Assembly: GCF_017696275.1 (NCBI RefSeq)
Contig: NZ_JAAORF010000001.1
Span: 248,001 to 312,000 of the forward strand
DNA: 64,000 nt
Direction of reading: 5' to 3'
DNA from: Prochlorococcus marinus XMU1405
GTDB lineage: Bacteria > Cyanobacteriota > Cyanobacteriia > PCC-6307 > Cyanobiaceae
Below are positions 56,646 to 64,000 of the stretch, piece after piece. Below the pieces are notes generated by a model. That model was given only the letters and a program-made list of their open reading frames with translations. It made no database searches and was not told the origin of the DNA. Position numbers and translations under genes: made by a program. Position 1 is the stretch's first letter. The number at the start of each line of letters is the position of its first letter.

Positions 56646-57515
56646 ATGCTTAGCATTTCTGTAAAAGAATTTTTATTTTGGAAAAAAACACAACTTTCTA
56701 AGGGGGGAGATCATCAATCTCTTGCTCTTTTACTTGATTCTGTAGGCGGTATATCAAAAAGTGATCTAAATTCGCTTAATATAAAACCTGAAGGAAACTT
56801 ATATTTAAAAAAAAACTTAGATTATTTAGAATCTATTTGGGAAGATCATTTATTGAAATCTTGCCCAATTCAATATCTTTGTGGAATAGCTTTTTGGAGG
56901 GATCTAAAATTAGAAGTTACAGATAAAGTACTTATTCCTAGGCCAGAGACAGAACTTATAGTCGACATCGTAAGGAAGATATTCAGACAGAATTCACAAA
57001 AATTATTTTTTGCTGAATTAGGAACTGGATCAGGCGCTATAAGTATTGCGTTAGCATTGGCTTATCCATTTAGCGAAGGTGTAGCAACTGATATAGATCA
57101 AGACGCATTAGAAATAGCTACTAAAAATTATATAAATTCTTCCAAACAATCAAATTTGAAATTTTATTGTGGAAATTGGTGGTCACCTCTTGAAAATTTT
57201 AAAGGAAAATTAGACCTTGCCATTTCAAACCCGCCATATATTCCTAAAGATACTTATGAAAAATTACCCAAAGAAGTTAAAAATTTCGAACCTAAAGTTG
57301 CTTTATTAGGCGGCGATGATGGTTTAAAACACATTAGGGAAATAATACAAAAAGCACCCATATTTTTAAAAGAGAAGGGCTGGTTAATTTTAGAGAATCA
57401 TTTTGATCAAGGCGAAAAAGTAAAACAACTTTTTATTAAAAATAAATTTACATCAATAGAAATTGTGAATGATTTTTCAGGTATTGGTAGGTTTACCATT
57501 GGAAGATATAAATAA
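56646..57515 (+). CDS. prmC: Peptide chain release factor N5-glutamine methyltransferase
   Basis: PrmC (HemK) methylates the GGQ glutamine of release factors RF1 and RF2. The 289-residue protein has an N-terminal helical domain and a Rossmann-like methyltransferase domain. It shows VLIPRPETELIVD (about 98-110), ELGTGSGAISIALALAYP (SAM loop) and the catalytic NPPYIPKDTYEKL (about 195-207). tsaC follows 23 bp downstream, and prmC-tsaC pairing is common in bacteria. Confidence 0.95.
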   Translation: MLSISVKEFLFWKKTQLSKGGDHQSLALLLDSVGGISKSDLNSLNIKPEGNLYLKKNLDYLESIWEDHLLKSCPIQYLCGIAFWRDLKLEVTDKVLIPRPETELIVDIVRKIFRQNSQKLFFAELGTGSGAISIALALAYPFSEGVATDIDQDALEIATKNYINSSKQSNLKFYCGNWWSPLENFKGKLDLAISNPPYIPKDTYEKLPKEVKNFEPKVALLGGDDGLKHIREIIQKAPIFLKEKGWLILENHFDQGEKVKQLFIKNKFTSIEIVNDFSGIGRFTIGRYK

Positions 57516-57538
57516 ATTATTACAAGTTCATAATTTAA

Positions 57539-58120
57539 ATGAATCTAGTAGACTGCAAATCCGCTTTGAAGACACTTAAAAGTGGTTTACCTATAATCTT
57601 CCCAACTGATACATTACCTGCAATTGGATGCTTGCCAAAATTTTCAAATATTATTTATGAGTTTAAACAAAGGGATAGAGATAAACCCTTAATTCTTATG
57701 GGGTCAGAACATAAACAATTAATTGATTATGTACACGAATCAGCTAAAGAAGATTACGAAAATATAGCTTCAAAATATTGGCCTGGAGCTCTGACAATGG
57801 TTATTCCTGCTTCAGAAAAGCAGACTACAATCCTCACAAGCAATGATCTCACTCTTGGGTTGAGGATTCCAAATTCATATATGGCTCAATCTCTCATGAG
57901 AGAAACAGGTCCATTGTTAACTTCAAGTGCAAATATTTCAGGTTTTAAAGGATCTATTACAGTTGAAGGTATTGCTCTAGACTTTCCTTCTGTAAAAATT
58001 TTGGGTCCTATCCCCTGGGGAAAAAGAAGTGGAAAAGCAAGTACTATTATATTTTGGAAGAAAAGTGGAGATTGGAGACTGATTAGAGAAGGAGAAGTAT
58101 TAGTAAGGGAATTGTATTAA
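57539..58120 (+). CDS. L-threonylcarbamoyladenylate synthase (TsaC/YrdC/Sua5 family)
   Basis: A 193-residue YrdC-domain protein that makes threonylcarbamoyl-AMP, the precursor of the t6A modification next to ANN-decoding anticodons. Motifs are IIFPTDTLPAIGCLPKF (about 18-34), KQRDRDKPLILMG (about 44-56), WPGALTMVIPA and SANISGFKGS. It is the short TsaC-type form without a Sua5 C-terminal domain. It follows prmC, and its stop overlaps the next ATG by one base (TAATG). Confidence 0.93.
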   Translation: MNLVDCKSALKTLKSGLPIIFPTDTLPAIGCLPKFSNIIYEFKQRDRDKPLILMGSEHKQLIDYVHESAKEDYENIASKYWPGALTMVIPASEKQTTILTSNDLTLGLRIPNSYMAQSLMRETGPLLTSSANISGFKGSITVEGIALDFPSVKILGPIPWGKRSGKASTIIFWKKSGDWRLIREGEVLVRELY

Positions 58121-58287
58121 TGTTGTTATTATTATTTTTTGTTTTATTGATTCAATTTTTTACTTATTGGATATTTGAACCCCTTGTATCTTTTTTAGAG
58201 TATGTTCTCGAAATAAGATTGATTCCTATAATTGCTCTGGTAGGTTTAGTCTTTTTATTTTCAGCGAAGAATATTGAACAGAATTAA
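58120..58287 (+). CDS. Small hydrophobic two-helix protein (55 aa)
   Basis: A 55-residue frame begins one base into the tsaC stop codon (TAATG) and ends at TAA 58285-58287. It has two hydrophobic segments, roughly LLLLFFVLLIQFFTYWIF and IPIIALVGLVFLFSA, separated by an acidic linker (EPLVSFLEYVLEIR). The tight coupling to tsaC suggests it is translated. I do not recognise a family. Confidence 0.6.
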   Translation: MLLLLFFVLLIQFFTYWIFEPLVSFLEYVLEIRLIPIIALVGLVFLFSAKNIEQN

Positions 58288-58298
58288 ATAAATCAAAA

Positions 58299-58370
58299 TG
58301 CCGGCTAACAGATTTGAACTGATGACCTTCGCTTTACAAAAGCGCTGCTCTACCGCTGAGCTAAGCCGGC
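58299..58370 (-). tRNA. tRNA-Thr (anticodon TGT)
   Basis: On the minus strand 72 nt fold as a cloverleaf. The acceptor GCCGGCT is matched by AGCCGGC with discriminator A. The anticodon loop TTTGTAA carries TGT, and the T arm contains GTTCAAATC. No CCA is encoded. Confidence 0.94.
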
Positions 58371-58435
58371 AATCTCTCCATCTTACAATCAGGAAGGCTC
58401 TATTATGAGTATTTTTTTTGCTTTTTTTAAATTTA

Positions 58436-58762
58436 TTACTTTTTGATATCTTTATTAACTTTATCAGTTTTTTTGAATTTTATTTCTCCTGAAATAGTTC
58501 TTTTGATTGGTAAATTGGCCACTAATGCAGTCATTCTATCCTCAGTCTCTAAACTTACTGCCACCTCATCAAAATCAATTTCAACATATTTAGCAACAAC
58601 ATCAAGAATCTCTTTCCTCATTTTATCTAAAAGATCAGTTGTTAAAGAACTCATATCAACTCTGTCATGAGCCAGTACAAGTTGTAATCTTTCTCTTGCT
58701 GTATTAGCACTAGACGTTTCTCTGCCTAGTAATTTATTTATAAGATCTCTAAGAGTCATCAT
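58436..58762 (-). CDS. minE: Cell division topological specificity factor MinE
   Basis: MinE drives the pole-to-pole cycling of MinD so that the division ring forms mid-cell. The 108-residue protein has the N-terminal amphipathic/MinD-binding segment [20 protein letters not shown] and [11 protein letters not shown], then the dimerisation domain (about 40-100). It lies 1 bp after minD in a minC-minD-minE order on the minus strand. A lysine-rich C-terminus is present. Confidence 0.95.
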   Translation of the reverse strand: MMTLRDLINKLLGRETSSANTARERLQLVLAHDRVDMSSLTTDLLDKMRKEILDVVAKYVEIDFDEVAVSLETEDRMTALVANLPIKRTISGEIKFKKTDKVNKDIKK

Positions 58763-58763
58763 T

Positions 58764-59579
58764 TTAAAAAACCTTTGTTTGCATTAATCTCATGAATTTA
58801 TCTTTAAGACTTTTGCCTTCTTTTTTAGGATCGATAATTGGTACATCTTTATTTGTAAGTCTTTGAGAAACATTCAAATAACATTTTTTTGCAGGAGATC
58901 TACTATCTGAGAGTGTCAGTGGCTCCCCCCTATTTGTACTTATTATTACCTGTTCATCTTCTAAAACAATACCTAATAAAGGCAAAGAAAGGATCCCTTG
59001 AACATCTTCGATGGATAACATTTCTTGACTAGCCATCATGTTCGGGCGAACTCTATTGATTACAAGTTGAATAGGCTCAATATCTGAAGTATTGAGAATC
59101 CCTATTACTCTATCTGCATCCCTCACTGCGGATAATTCTGGGTTAGTAACAACAATAGCTTCTTTACAGGCTGCAAGAGCATTTTTAAAGCCATCTTCTA
59201 CACCAGCAGGACAATCTACTAAGACAAAATCAAAGTTCTCACTAAGTAGCTCACTAATTTTTTTCATATCTTCTGGCTTCATCCAATCCAACATCCTTGG
59301 ATCTCCAGCAGGTAGAAGAGCAAGATTAGGCTCCTTTTTATGTCTAACCAATGCTTGGTCGAGACGACAGTTCTTGTCTAGAACATCTTGAGCCGTATAA
59401 ATGATGCGATTTTCTAATCCTAGAAGAAGATCTAAATTTCTTAAGCCAAAATCAGCATCTAATACAGCAGTTGTTGCTCCGCTATTAGCAAGTGCTATTC
59501 CTAGGTTTGCAGTTAAAGTTGTTTTACCAACCCCTCCCTTACCTGAACAGATTAATATTGTGCGAGTATTCTTCCCCAC
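58764..59579 (-). CDS. minD: Septum site-determining ATPase MinD
   Basis: A 271-residue ParA-family ATPase with a deviant Walker A motif, [16 protein letters not shown] (Lys14 and Lys19), [20 protein letters not shown] and [11 protein letters not shown]. The C-terminal end ([19 protein letters not shown]) is the amphipathic membrane-targeting helix. It recruits MinC to block division away from mid-cell. It lies between minC (111 bp upstream) and minE (1 bp downstream). Confidence 0.97.
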   Translation of the reverse strand: MGKNTRTILICSGKGGVGKTTLTANLGIALANSGATTAVLDADFGLRNLDLLLGLENRIIYTAQDVLDKNCRLDQALVRHKKEPNLALLPAGDPRMLDWMKPEDMKKISELLSENFDFVLVDCPAGVEDGFKNALAACKEAIVVTNPELSAVRDADRVIGILNTSDIEPIQLVINRVRPNMMASQEMLSIEDVQGILSLPLLGIVLEDEQVIISTNRGEPLTLSDSRSPAKKCYLNVSQRLTNKDVPIIDPKKEGKSLKDKFMRLMQTKVF

Positions 59580-59690
59580 GATTTTTAAGATTTTACAAAT
59601 AATAAAGCCACTTGCAGAAAGTTAAATATTTTAAAGATTAAGTAATTCTTAAATTTATCTAGTTTAAATTTATTTATTGCAAATTATTGA

Positions 59691-60353
59691 TTAATTTTTA
59701 TTTTCTATTAGGTGTGGTTTGATAATTATTGTTTGTTTATCTATTATTGCAATTTCTGGATAGCAATTTTTGGGTTTTTCCTTTGGTCCAATTGCTATTA
59801 TATCTGCAATTCTTAACTGTAAAGGGTTTAGATAAAGTGATGCAATAGATGCATTTTTATTTCCACTTTTCCCTGCGAATGCGATCCCTAGTAATTTTCC
59901 CCAAACGTAAATATTTTTCTTAGCGGAAACTATTGCTCCTGGATTAACGTCTCCAATAATGCATAGGTTTCCATTTGAAGATATTCTTTCACCCGATCGT
60001 ACTGTTCCTTTGTGAAGAATATCGTCTTTCTTTTTTGAATTGAATGATAGCAACTGATTTTGCATCTCTTGCTCTTTTACATAAGCTGAATCAATTTTTA
60101 AGAACTTTCCACTTATTATTGTATCTCTATTATTTGAGTAAATGCATAAGGAACAAATATTAATTTTGTCAAAATGATTTTTTAATTTTAATAATTGATG
60201 AGAACTTATTGACTCATTGACTGCGAAAATTTTTGCTTCTAAAGGTTCTTTGATGGATGAAAATCTTTTGAAAATTTCATGGAGATTATCTAAATCTAAC
60301 AAAGAAAAAATTTCTAAATATTTACTTTTACTGTTTTTTAAAACGATTTCCAT
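59691..60353 (-). CDS. minC: Septum formation inhibitor MinC
   Basis: MinC blocks FtsZ ring assembly. The 220-residue protein has a divergent N-terminal domain (1 to about 105) and the conserved C-terminal beta-helix dimerisation domain (about 110-205). That domain shows GTVRSGERISSNGNLCIIGD, NPGAIVSAKKNIYVWGKLLG and AGKSGNKNASIASLYLNPLQ. It is co-oriented with minD and minE; the HD-domain gene lies 10 bp upstream. Confidence 0.92.
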   Translation of the reverse strand: MEIVLKNSKSKYLEIFSLLDLDNLHEIFKRFSSIKEPLEAKIFAVNESISSHQLLKLKNHFDKINICSLCIYSNNRDTIISGKFLKIDSAYVKEQEMQNQLLSFNSKKKDDILHKGTVRSGERISSNGNLCIIGDVNPGAIVSAKKNIYVWGKLLGIAFAGKSGNKNASIASLYLNPLQLRIADIIAIGPKEKPKNCYPEIAIIDKQTIIIKPHLIENKN

Positions 60354-60363
60354 TGAATTAAAT

Positions 60364-61644
60364 CTAGGAATTGTTTTTTATTAATGAAATTTCATTTTTA
60401 ATTTCATTTTTGATCATATCTGGATAAATAATAAAAGAGCTTTCATCGGATCTCATTAAAGTTTTTATTAATGCGGAACTATTTTCTAATGCGCTTTGAT
60501 AAGTGCCGTCCCATATTTTTAGAGCATTATTAGATTCAAAACCTTTGAAAGACCTTTCCTTAATCCCGCAAAATATTTCTGAATCATAACCATTCTTTTC
60601 ACATAATTTTGTGGCAAATGCAAGGATTTTTAATCTATTAATTTTACTTAAAAAACTTATGTCTGATGCCTTTAATAAATCCCTGTCAATAAACATTTTA
60701 CATAGTGTAGAAAGTGGTTCAAAAGATTCATCTTTCCATCTAATCAAATGATAATAAAAGGTTACATCATCATTTCTTATGAAATCATCAAAATCAACCT
60801 TTGATGGTGAAAAAATCCATTTATGCAGAGAATTATCTAACCAAATATTCTTTTCATAATTATGTTTTATTGTGTGTAATATTTTTCCCAGAATCCATGT
60901 TGATATTTCGTTTATCTTGTGATTGTAGATTGTTCTATACATCAAGTTTCTAAGTACAAGGAAATGCTCAATAGCGATCACTCCTTTTGGTTTGATTCCG
61001 ATATTTCCATCAGGTAAAAAGGTGAGAGCTGAAATTATTCTCTCTAAATCTACTAAGCCATAATTAGTCCCTGTATTGTAACTATCGCGTAAAAGATAAT
61101 CAAGACGATCGCAATCTATCTCACTACTTATCAATGTTCTTAAAGGTTTTGAAAATAGTTGTTTTGATTGATATAATCCTCCAATTTTTCTGGGTAATTC
61201 GTTGTCATACTTTTTGAGGATTGATTTTATTGGAGAATAATTTGTCACTAAGTTTTCAGACCATTGTTCGTGATCATGCATGAATATTGTTTCACTGGTA
61301 TGGCTTAAGGGTCCATGACCTAAATCATGTAGTAGAGCTGCTCCATAAAGAACAAATTTATTTTCACTAAAAGAAGGTTTACTTTCAATTAATCTCTTAT
61401 AAATTTTTCTAGCTATACAAAAAACACCAATTGAGTGAGTAAATCTACTCGATTCTGCACCATGGAAAAGTAATGATGCCGCTCCAAGTTGTTTTATTCT
61501 TCTAAGTCTTTGAAAAGCGACTGTATCAATTAATTCCATAATCATTAATTCTTCTGGCTTTCCTGCATCAAATACTATTTCTTTATGAATTGGGTCATGA
61601 AAAATTCTTTTAATACTCATATTCTTAAGATTTTTTATTTTCAA
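60364..61644 (-). CDS. HD-superfamily phosphohydrolase, dNTPase-like
   Basis: A 426-residue HD-domain protein. Metal ligands appear in FHDPIHKEIVF, RFTHSIGVFCIARKIYKRL, the HD motif LLHDLGHGPLSHTSE (about residue 108) and ISSEIDCDRLDYLLRDS. This layout matches the dGTPase/SAMHD1-like branch that hydrolyses nucleotides. The true substrate is unknown. It sits between ctpA (3 bp) and minC (10 bp) on the same strand, so it is very likely transcribed with the division genes. Confidence 0.9.
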   Translation of the reverse strand: MKIKNLKNMSIKRIFHDPIHKEIVFDAGKPEELMIMELIDTVAFQRLRRIKQLGAASLLFHGAESSRFTHSIGVFCIARKIYKRLIESKPSFSENKFVLYGAALLHDLGHGPLSHTSETIFMHDHEQWSENLVTNYSPIKSILKKYDNELPRKIGGLYQSKQLFSKPLRTLISSEIDCDRLDYLLRDSYNTGTNYGLVDLERIISALTFLPDGNIGIKPKGVIAIEHFLVLRNLMYRTIYNHKINEISTWILGKILHTIKHNYEKNIWLDNSLHKWIFSPSKVDFDDFIRNDDVTFYYHLIRWKDESFEPLSTLCKMFIDRDLLKASDISFLSKINRLKILAFATKLCEKNGYDSEIFCGIKERSFKGFESNNALKIWDGTYQSALENSSALIKTLMRSDESSFIIYPDMIKNEIKNEISLIKNNS

Positions 61645-61647
61645 TCT

Positions 61648-62964
61648 TTAGCCATTTAAAGATTTAATTTCTTCATTGTTTAATTCAAGTGTTTGAACTG
61701 GAACTTCTTTTTTTTCTAGAAGCGACCCTAAAAATAATTCCGCATTCCTCACCCATTTATCGTCAGTACTTCCAAAATCACTTGCATCAGGTAGATCAAG
61801 TAATTTGTCAGGTGTTATACCTTGGCCTTGAATATTATTACCATCTGGTGTTAAGTAACTAGCCACTGTTATAGCAATACCACTTTCCTCTCCCAAACTT
61901 TTTAGGGATTGAATTAAACCTTTACCATAAGTTTGTTCTCCCATAAGAATTGACCTCTCATTATCTTGTAAAGAACCAGCAAGTATTTCACTAGCACTTG
62001 CAGTGCCTTTATTTACTAAAGTCACCATTGGCCCATCAAAAGATGTCTCTTTTTGAGAAATAATTGCATCTTTGATTCCATTTCTATCTTTTGTCTCGAC
62101 TACGGGTTTCTCAATTAAAAATGAATCTGCAACTGCAATACCTGAGCTTACTAGTCCCCCTGAATTATTTCTAAGATCCAAGATTAAGCCTTCAACCTCT
62201 TTCTCTTTTAACTCTTGAAGAGCCTCTTCAACTTTTTTAGGTACGCTTTCACTAAATTGAGTTATCCTTAAATATCCTATTGTGTGAGAATCGTCTCTTA
62301 ATCTTTTTGTTCTAACTGGTCTTAGATCTACTGATCTCCTCTCTAAATCGACTTCCCTAATTTCTCCTGATTCCGTAGATAATTCAATTAAAACTTTTGT
62401 TCCTGATTCACCTCTTAACTTAGAGGCGGTACTTGCAAGCCCTAATTTTTCTGATGAGATTCCATCCACTGTTTCGATAATGTCCCCGCTTACTATTCCA
62501 GCTTCTTCAGCTGGCGACCCCCCAAGAGTAGAAATAACTTTAACTTTATTGCTATCATCTTCACCTAATTGAAGCCCCACACCATTAATTTCACTCCCAA
62601 AATTACTTGATTTCAGTAGCTCATAATCTTTGGGGCGTAAAACTCTCGTGTAGGGATCGTCTAGAGGTCTTAACATGTCTTCAATTGCGGAATAAGCCTC
62701 TTCACTTGTTTCAATTTGTTTCTGTAACGTTTTTTGTCTAATTCTTTTCCATTGGATTTCATCAAACTTTTCTGGATCATAAAAACCTTCGTTTACCAAG
62801 GTCCAAGCGTCAAGTACTAATTGCCTGCTATCACTGAGAGCATCCACTCTTTCCATCAACAAAAGATTGATAGAAAAAACTATAATCATTGATGCAGTGA
62901 TTATAGTTTTGAATGTTAAAAGTTTGTTAAAAGATGAATTCATTGGGTTAAGTGTTAACACCAA
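61648..62964 (-). CDS. ctpA: Carboxyl-terminal processing protease (CtpA-like, S41 family)
   Basis: A 438-residue secreted protease. An N-terminal hydrophobic signal segment (about 14-37; [20 protein letters not shown]) would send it to the lumen or periplasm. A PDZ domain spans about 125-205 ([24 protein letters not shown]). The S41 catalytic core follows with Ser in [13 protein letters not shown] (near 324) and Lys in YGKGLIQSL. CtpA processes the D1 precursor of photosystem II; more than one paralog exists in cyanobacteria, so D1 processing is likely but not certain. It is divergent from petB. Confidence 0.93.
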   Translation of the reverse strand: MVLTLNPMNSSFNKLLTFKTIITASMIIVFSINLLLMERVDALSDSRQLVLDAWTLVNEGFYDPEKFDEIQWKRIRQKTLQKQIETSEEAYSAIEDMLRPLDDPYTRVLRPKDYELLKSSNFGSEINGVGLQLGEDDSNKVKVISTLGGSPAEEAGIVSGDIIETVDGISSEKLGLASTASKLRGESGTKVLIELSTESGEIREVDLERRSVDLRPVRTKRLRDDSHTIGYLRITQFSESVPKKVEEALQELKEKEVEGLILDLRNNSGGLVSSGIAVADSFLIEKPVVETKDRNGIKDAIISQKETSFDGPMVTLVNKGTASASEILAGSLQDNERSILMGEQTYGKGLIQSLKSLGEESGIAITVASYLTPDGNNIQGQGITPDKLLDLPDASDFGSTDDKWVRNAELFLGSLLEKKEVPVQTLELNNEEIKSLNG

Positions 62965-63014
62965 GTATAAGAATTTTAAGTAAGCTCTTTATATCAAAGC
63001 TAATTTTTTTTTGG

Positions 63015-63671
63015 ATGGCGAATTCTTCATCTGTTTATGATTGGTTTCAAGAAAGACTTGAAATCCAAGACATAACTGACGACGTAACTTCCAAGTACGT
63101 ACCCCCTCACGTAAATATTTTTTATTGTTTAGGAGGCATAACTTTAGTATGCTTCCTAATTCAATTTGCAACAGGTTTTGCAATGACTTTTTACTATAAG
63201 CCAACAGTTACACAAGCTTATAGTTCAGTCAGTTATTTAATGACCGATGTAAGTTTTGGATGGTTAATAAGATCTGTGCATAGATGGAGTGCATCAATGA
63301 TGGTATTGATGTTAATCCTTCATGTCTTTAGGGTTTATCTTACCGGAGGTTTTAAGAGGCCAAGAGAATTAACTTGGGTTACAGGTGTTGTAATGGCAGT
63401 TATAACTGTCGCTTTTGGAGTGACTGGATACTCCCTACCTTGGGATCAGGTGGGTTATTGGGCAGTTAAGATTGTTTCAGGTGTTCCTGCTGCAATACCA
63501 GTAATAGGTGACTTTATGGTTGAACTACTTAGAGGTGGAGAAAGTGTTGGTCAATCCACATTAACCAGATTTTATAGTCTTCACACTTTTGTATTACCTT
63601 GGTCATTAGCAGTCTTCATGTTGATGCACTTTTTAATGATTCGTAAACAGGGTATTTCAGGTCCTTTATAA
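63015..63671 (+). CDS. petB: Cytochrome b6
   Basis: PetB is the haem-carrying core of the cytochrome b6f complex between photosystems II and I. From the ATG at 63015 the protein is 218 residues: [18 protein letters not shown], four membrane helices, haem-ligating histidines (for example [20 protein letters not shown]), [19 protein letters not shown], and [17 protein letters not shown] at the end. The frame is open 21 codons upstream but that sequence is not family-like. petD follows 33 bp downstream. Confidence 0.98.
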   Translation: MANSSSVYDWFQERLEIQDITDDVTSKYVPPHVNIFYCLGGITLVCFLIQFATGFAMTFYYKPTVTQAYSSVSYLMTDVSFGWLIRSVHRWSASMMVLMLILHVFRVYLTGGFKRPRELTWVTGVVMAVITVAFGVTGYSLPWDQVGYWAVKIVSGVPAAIPVIGDFMVELLRGGESVGQSTLTRFYSLHTFVLPWSLAVFMLMHFLMIRKQGISGPL

Positions 63672-63704
63672 ACTCCTATACTTAAACCATTATTCGTTCT
63701 CCAT

Positions 63705-64000
63705 ATGTCTACTTTAAAAAAACCAGATCTATCTGATCCAAAGTTGAGAGCAAAGTTAGCTAAAGGCATGGGCCATAATTATTATGGTGAACCAGCTTGG
63801 CCAAATGATTTACTATATATCTTCCCGGTAGTCATCTTAGGAACTATTGCCTGTGTAGTTGGATTAGCAGTTCTTGATCCTGCAATGTTGGGAGACAAAG
63901 CTAACCCTTTTGCAACACCCCTTGAAATACTTCCTGAATGGTATCTTTACCCAGTTTTTCAAATACTTAGAGTTGTTCCTAATAAACTTTTGGGTATTGC
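63705..64000 (+). CDS. petD: Cytochrome b6f subunit IV, 3' end beyond window
   Basis: The frame from the ATG at 63705 reads [20 protein letters not shown], then [20 protein letters not shown] and [20 protein letters not shown], which are diagnostic of subunit IV (PetD). About 98 residues are visible of an expected 160; the rest lies past base 64000. PetD completes the split cytochrome b with PetB and contributes to the quinol oxidation site. It belongs to the petB-petD operon. Confidence 0.96.

Noticed and set aside
2578-58370. tRNA genes as integration sites for a genomic island
   Set aside because: None of the four tRNA genes has a flanking integrase or a visible repeated 3' end, and the neighbours are core genes.
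62952-63014. In-frame upstream extension of petB with an ATG at 62952
   Set aside because: It would add 21 hydrophobic residues not found in cytochrome b6 and overlap the ctpA start; [11 protein letters not shown] at 63015 matches the family N-terminus.

Overview
The window looks like core chromosome of a marine picocyanobacterium, almost certainly a high-light-adapted Prochlorococcus. By eye the DNA is strongly AT-rich and very compact. It carries photosystem II genes (psbB, psbT, psbE, psbF, psbL, psbJ, psbK, psbM and the assembly factors rubA and ycf48), cytochrome b6f genes (petB and the start of petD), chlorophyll synthesis (chlD) and cyanobacterial NDH-1 genes (ndhC, ndhK, ndhJ). A solitary, shortened phycoerythrin beta gene (cpeB) with a cpeS lyase and no other phycobilisome genes is the hallmark of high-light Prochlorococcus. 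No insertion sequence, integrase, CRISPR array, rRNA or phage gene was seen, and no stretch over 300 bases lacks a gene.

Layout. 1-11.9 kb: cinA (cut by the window edge) and glyA, tRNA-Arg, two small conserved genes, murJ, sfsA, the ammonium transporter amt1 behind an NtcA-type promoter, ispH, a DoxX gene, purH, a hydrolase and a DUF3155 gene. 11.9-12.1 kb: a divergent intergenic region with several nested inverted repeats. 12-20.8 kb: an orphan histidine kinase, cobS, tgt, psbK, an oxidoreductase, a CNNM/CBS membrane protein, tRNA-Met, pyrE, a YgfZ protein and a two-domain nuclease. 20.8-30.4 kb: a phosphohexomutase, rdgB, a carotenoid oxygenase, hisB, fabI, a thioredoxin-fold protein, a DegT aminotransferase, a photolyase, a Nudix hydrolase and folK. 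30.4-40.7 kb: chlD, a lipid-transport pair, a YvcK protein, ndhJ-K-C, rubA-ycf48-psbE-F-L-J and mtnP. 40.7-49.7 kb: a selD fusion, a CCA-type tRNA nucleotidyltransferase, a UvrD helicase, the relict phycoerythrin locus, a TVP38 protein, a secreted small protein and tRNA-Phe. 49.7-64 kb: an FGGY kinase, metK, rps1, nrdR, psbT-psbB, a ferredoxin, psbM, prmC-tsaC, tRNA-Thr, minE-D-C, an HD phosphohydrolase, ctpA and petB-petD.

The genes join up mainly around photosynthesis and its upkeep: rubredoxin, Ycf48 and PsbE/F/L/J form an assembly set; CtpA is the family that processes D1; and Amt1 under NtcA supplies nitrogen. The rest is one-carbon, purine, pyrimidine, histidine, folate, cobalamin and isoprenoid housekeeping.

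I found no clear new multi-gene system. The best leads are: the nested inverted repeats between the DUF3155 gene and the histidine kinase; a cobS frame with no standard start codon; a 59-residue gene overlapping cpeS; a nuclease with Cas4/AddB-like cysteines plus an RNase-H-like exonuclease domain; paired eight-C tracts in chlD; and a hairpin leader on rps1.
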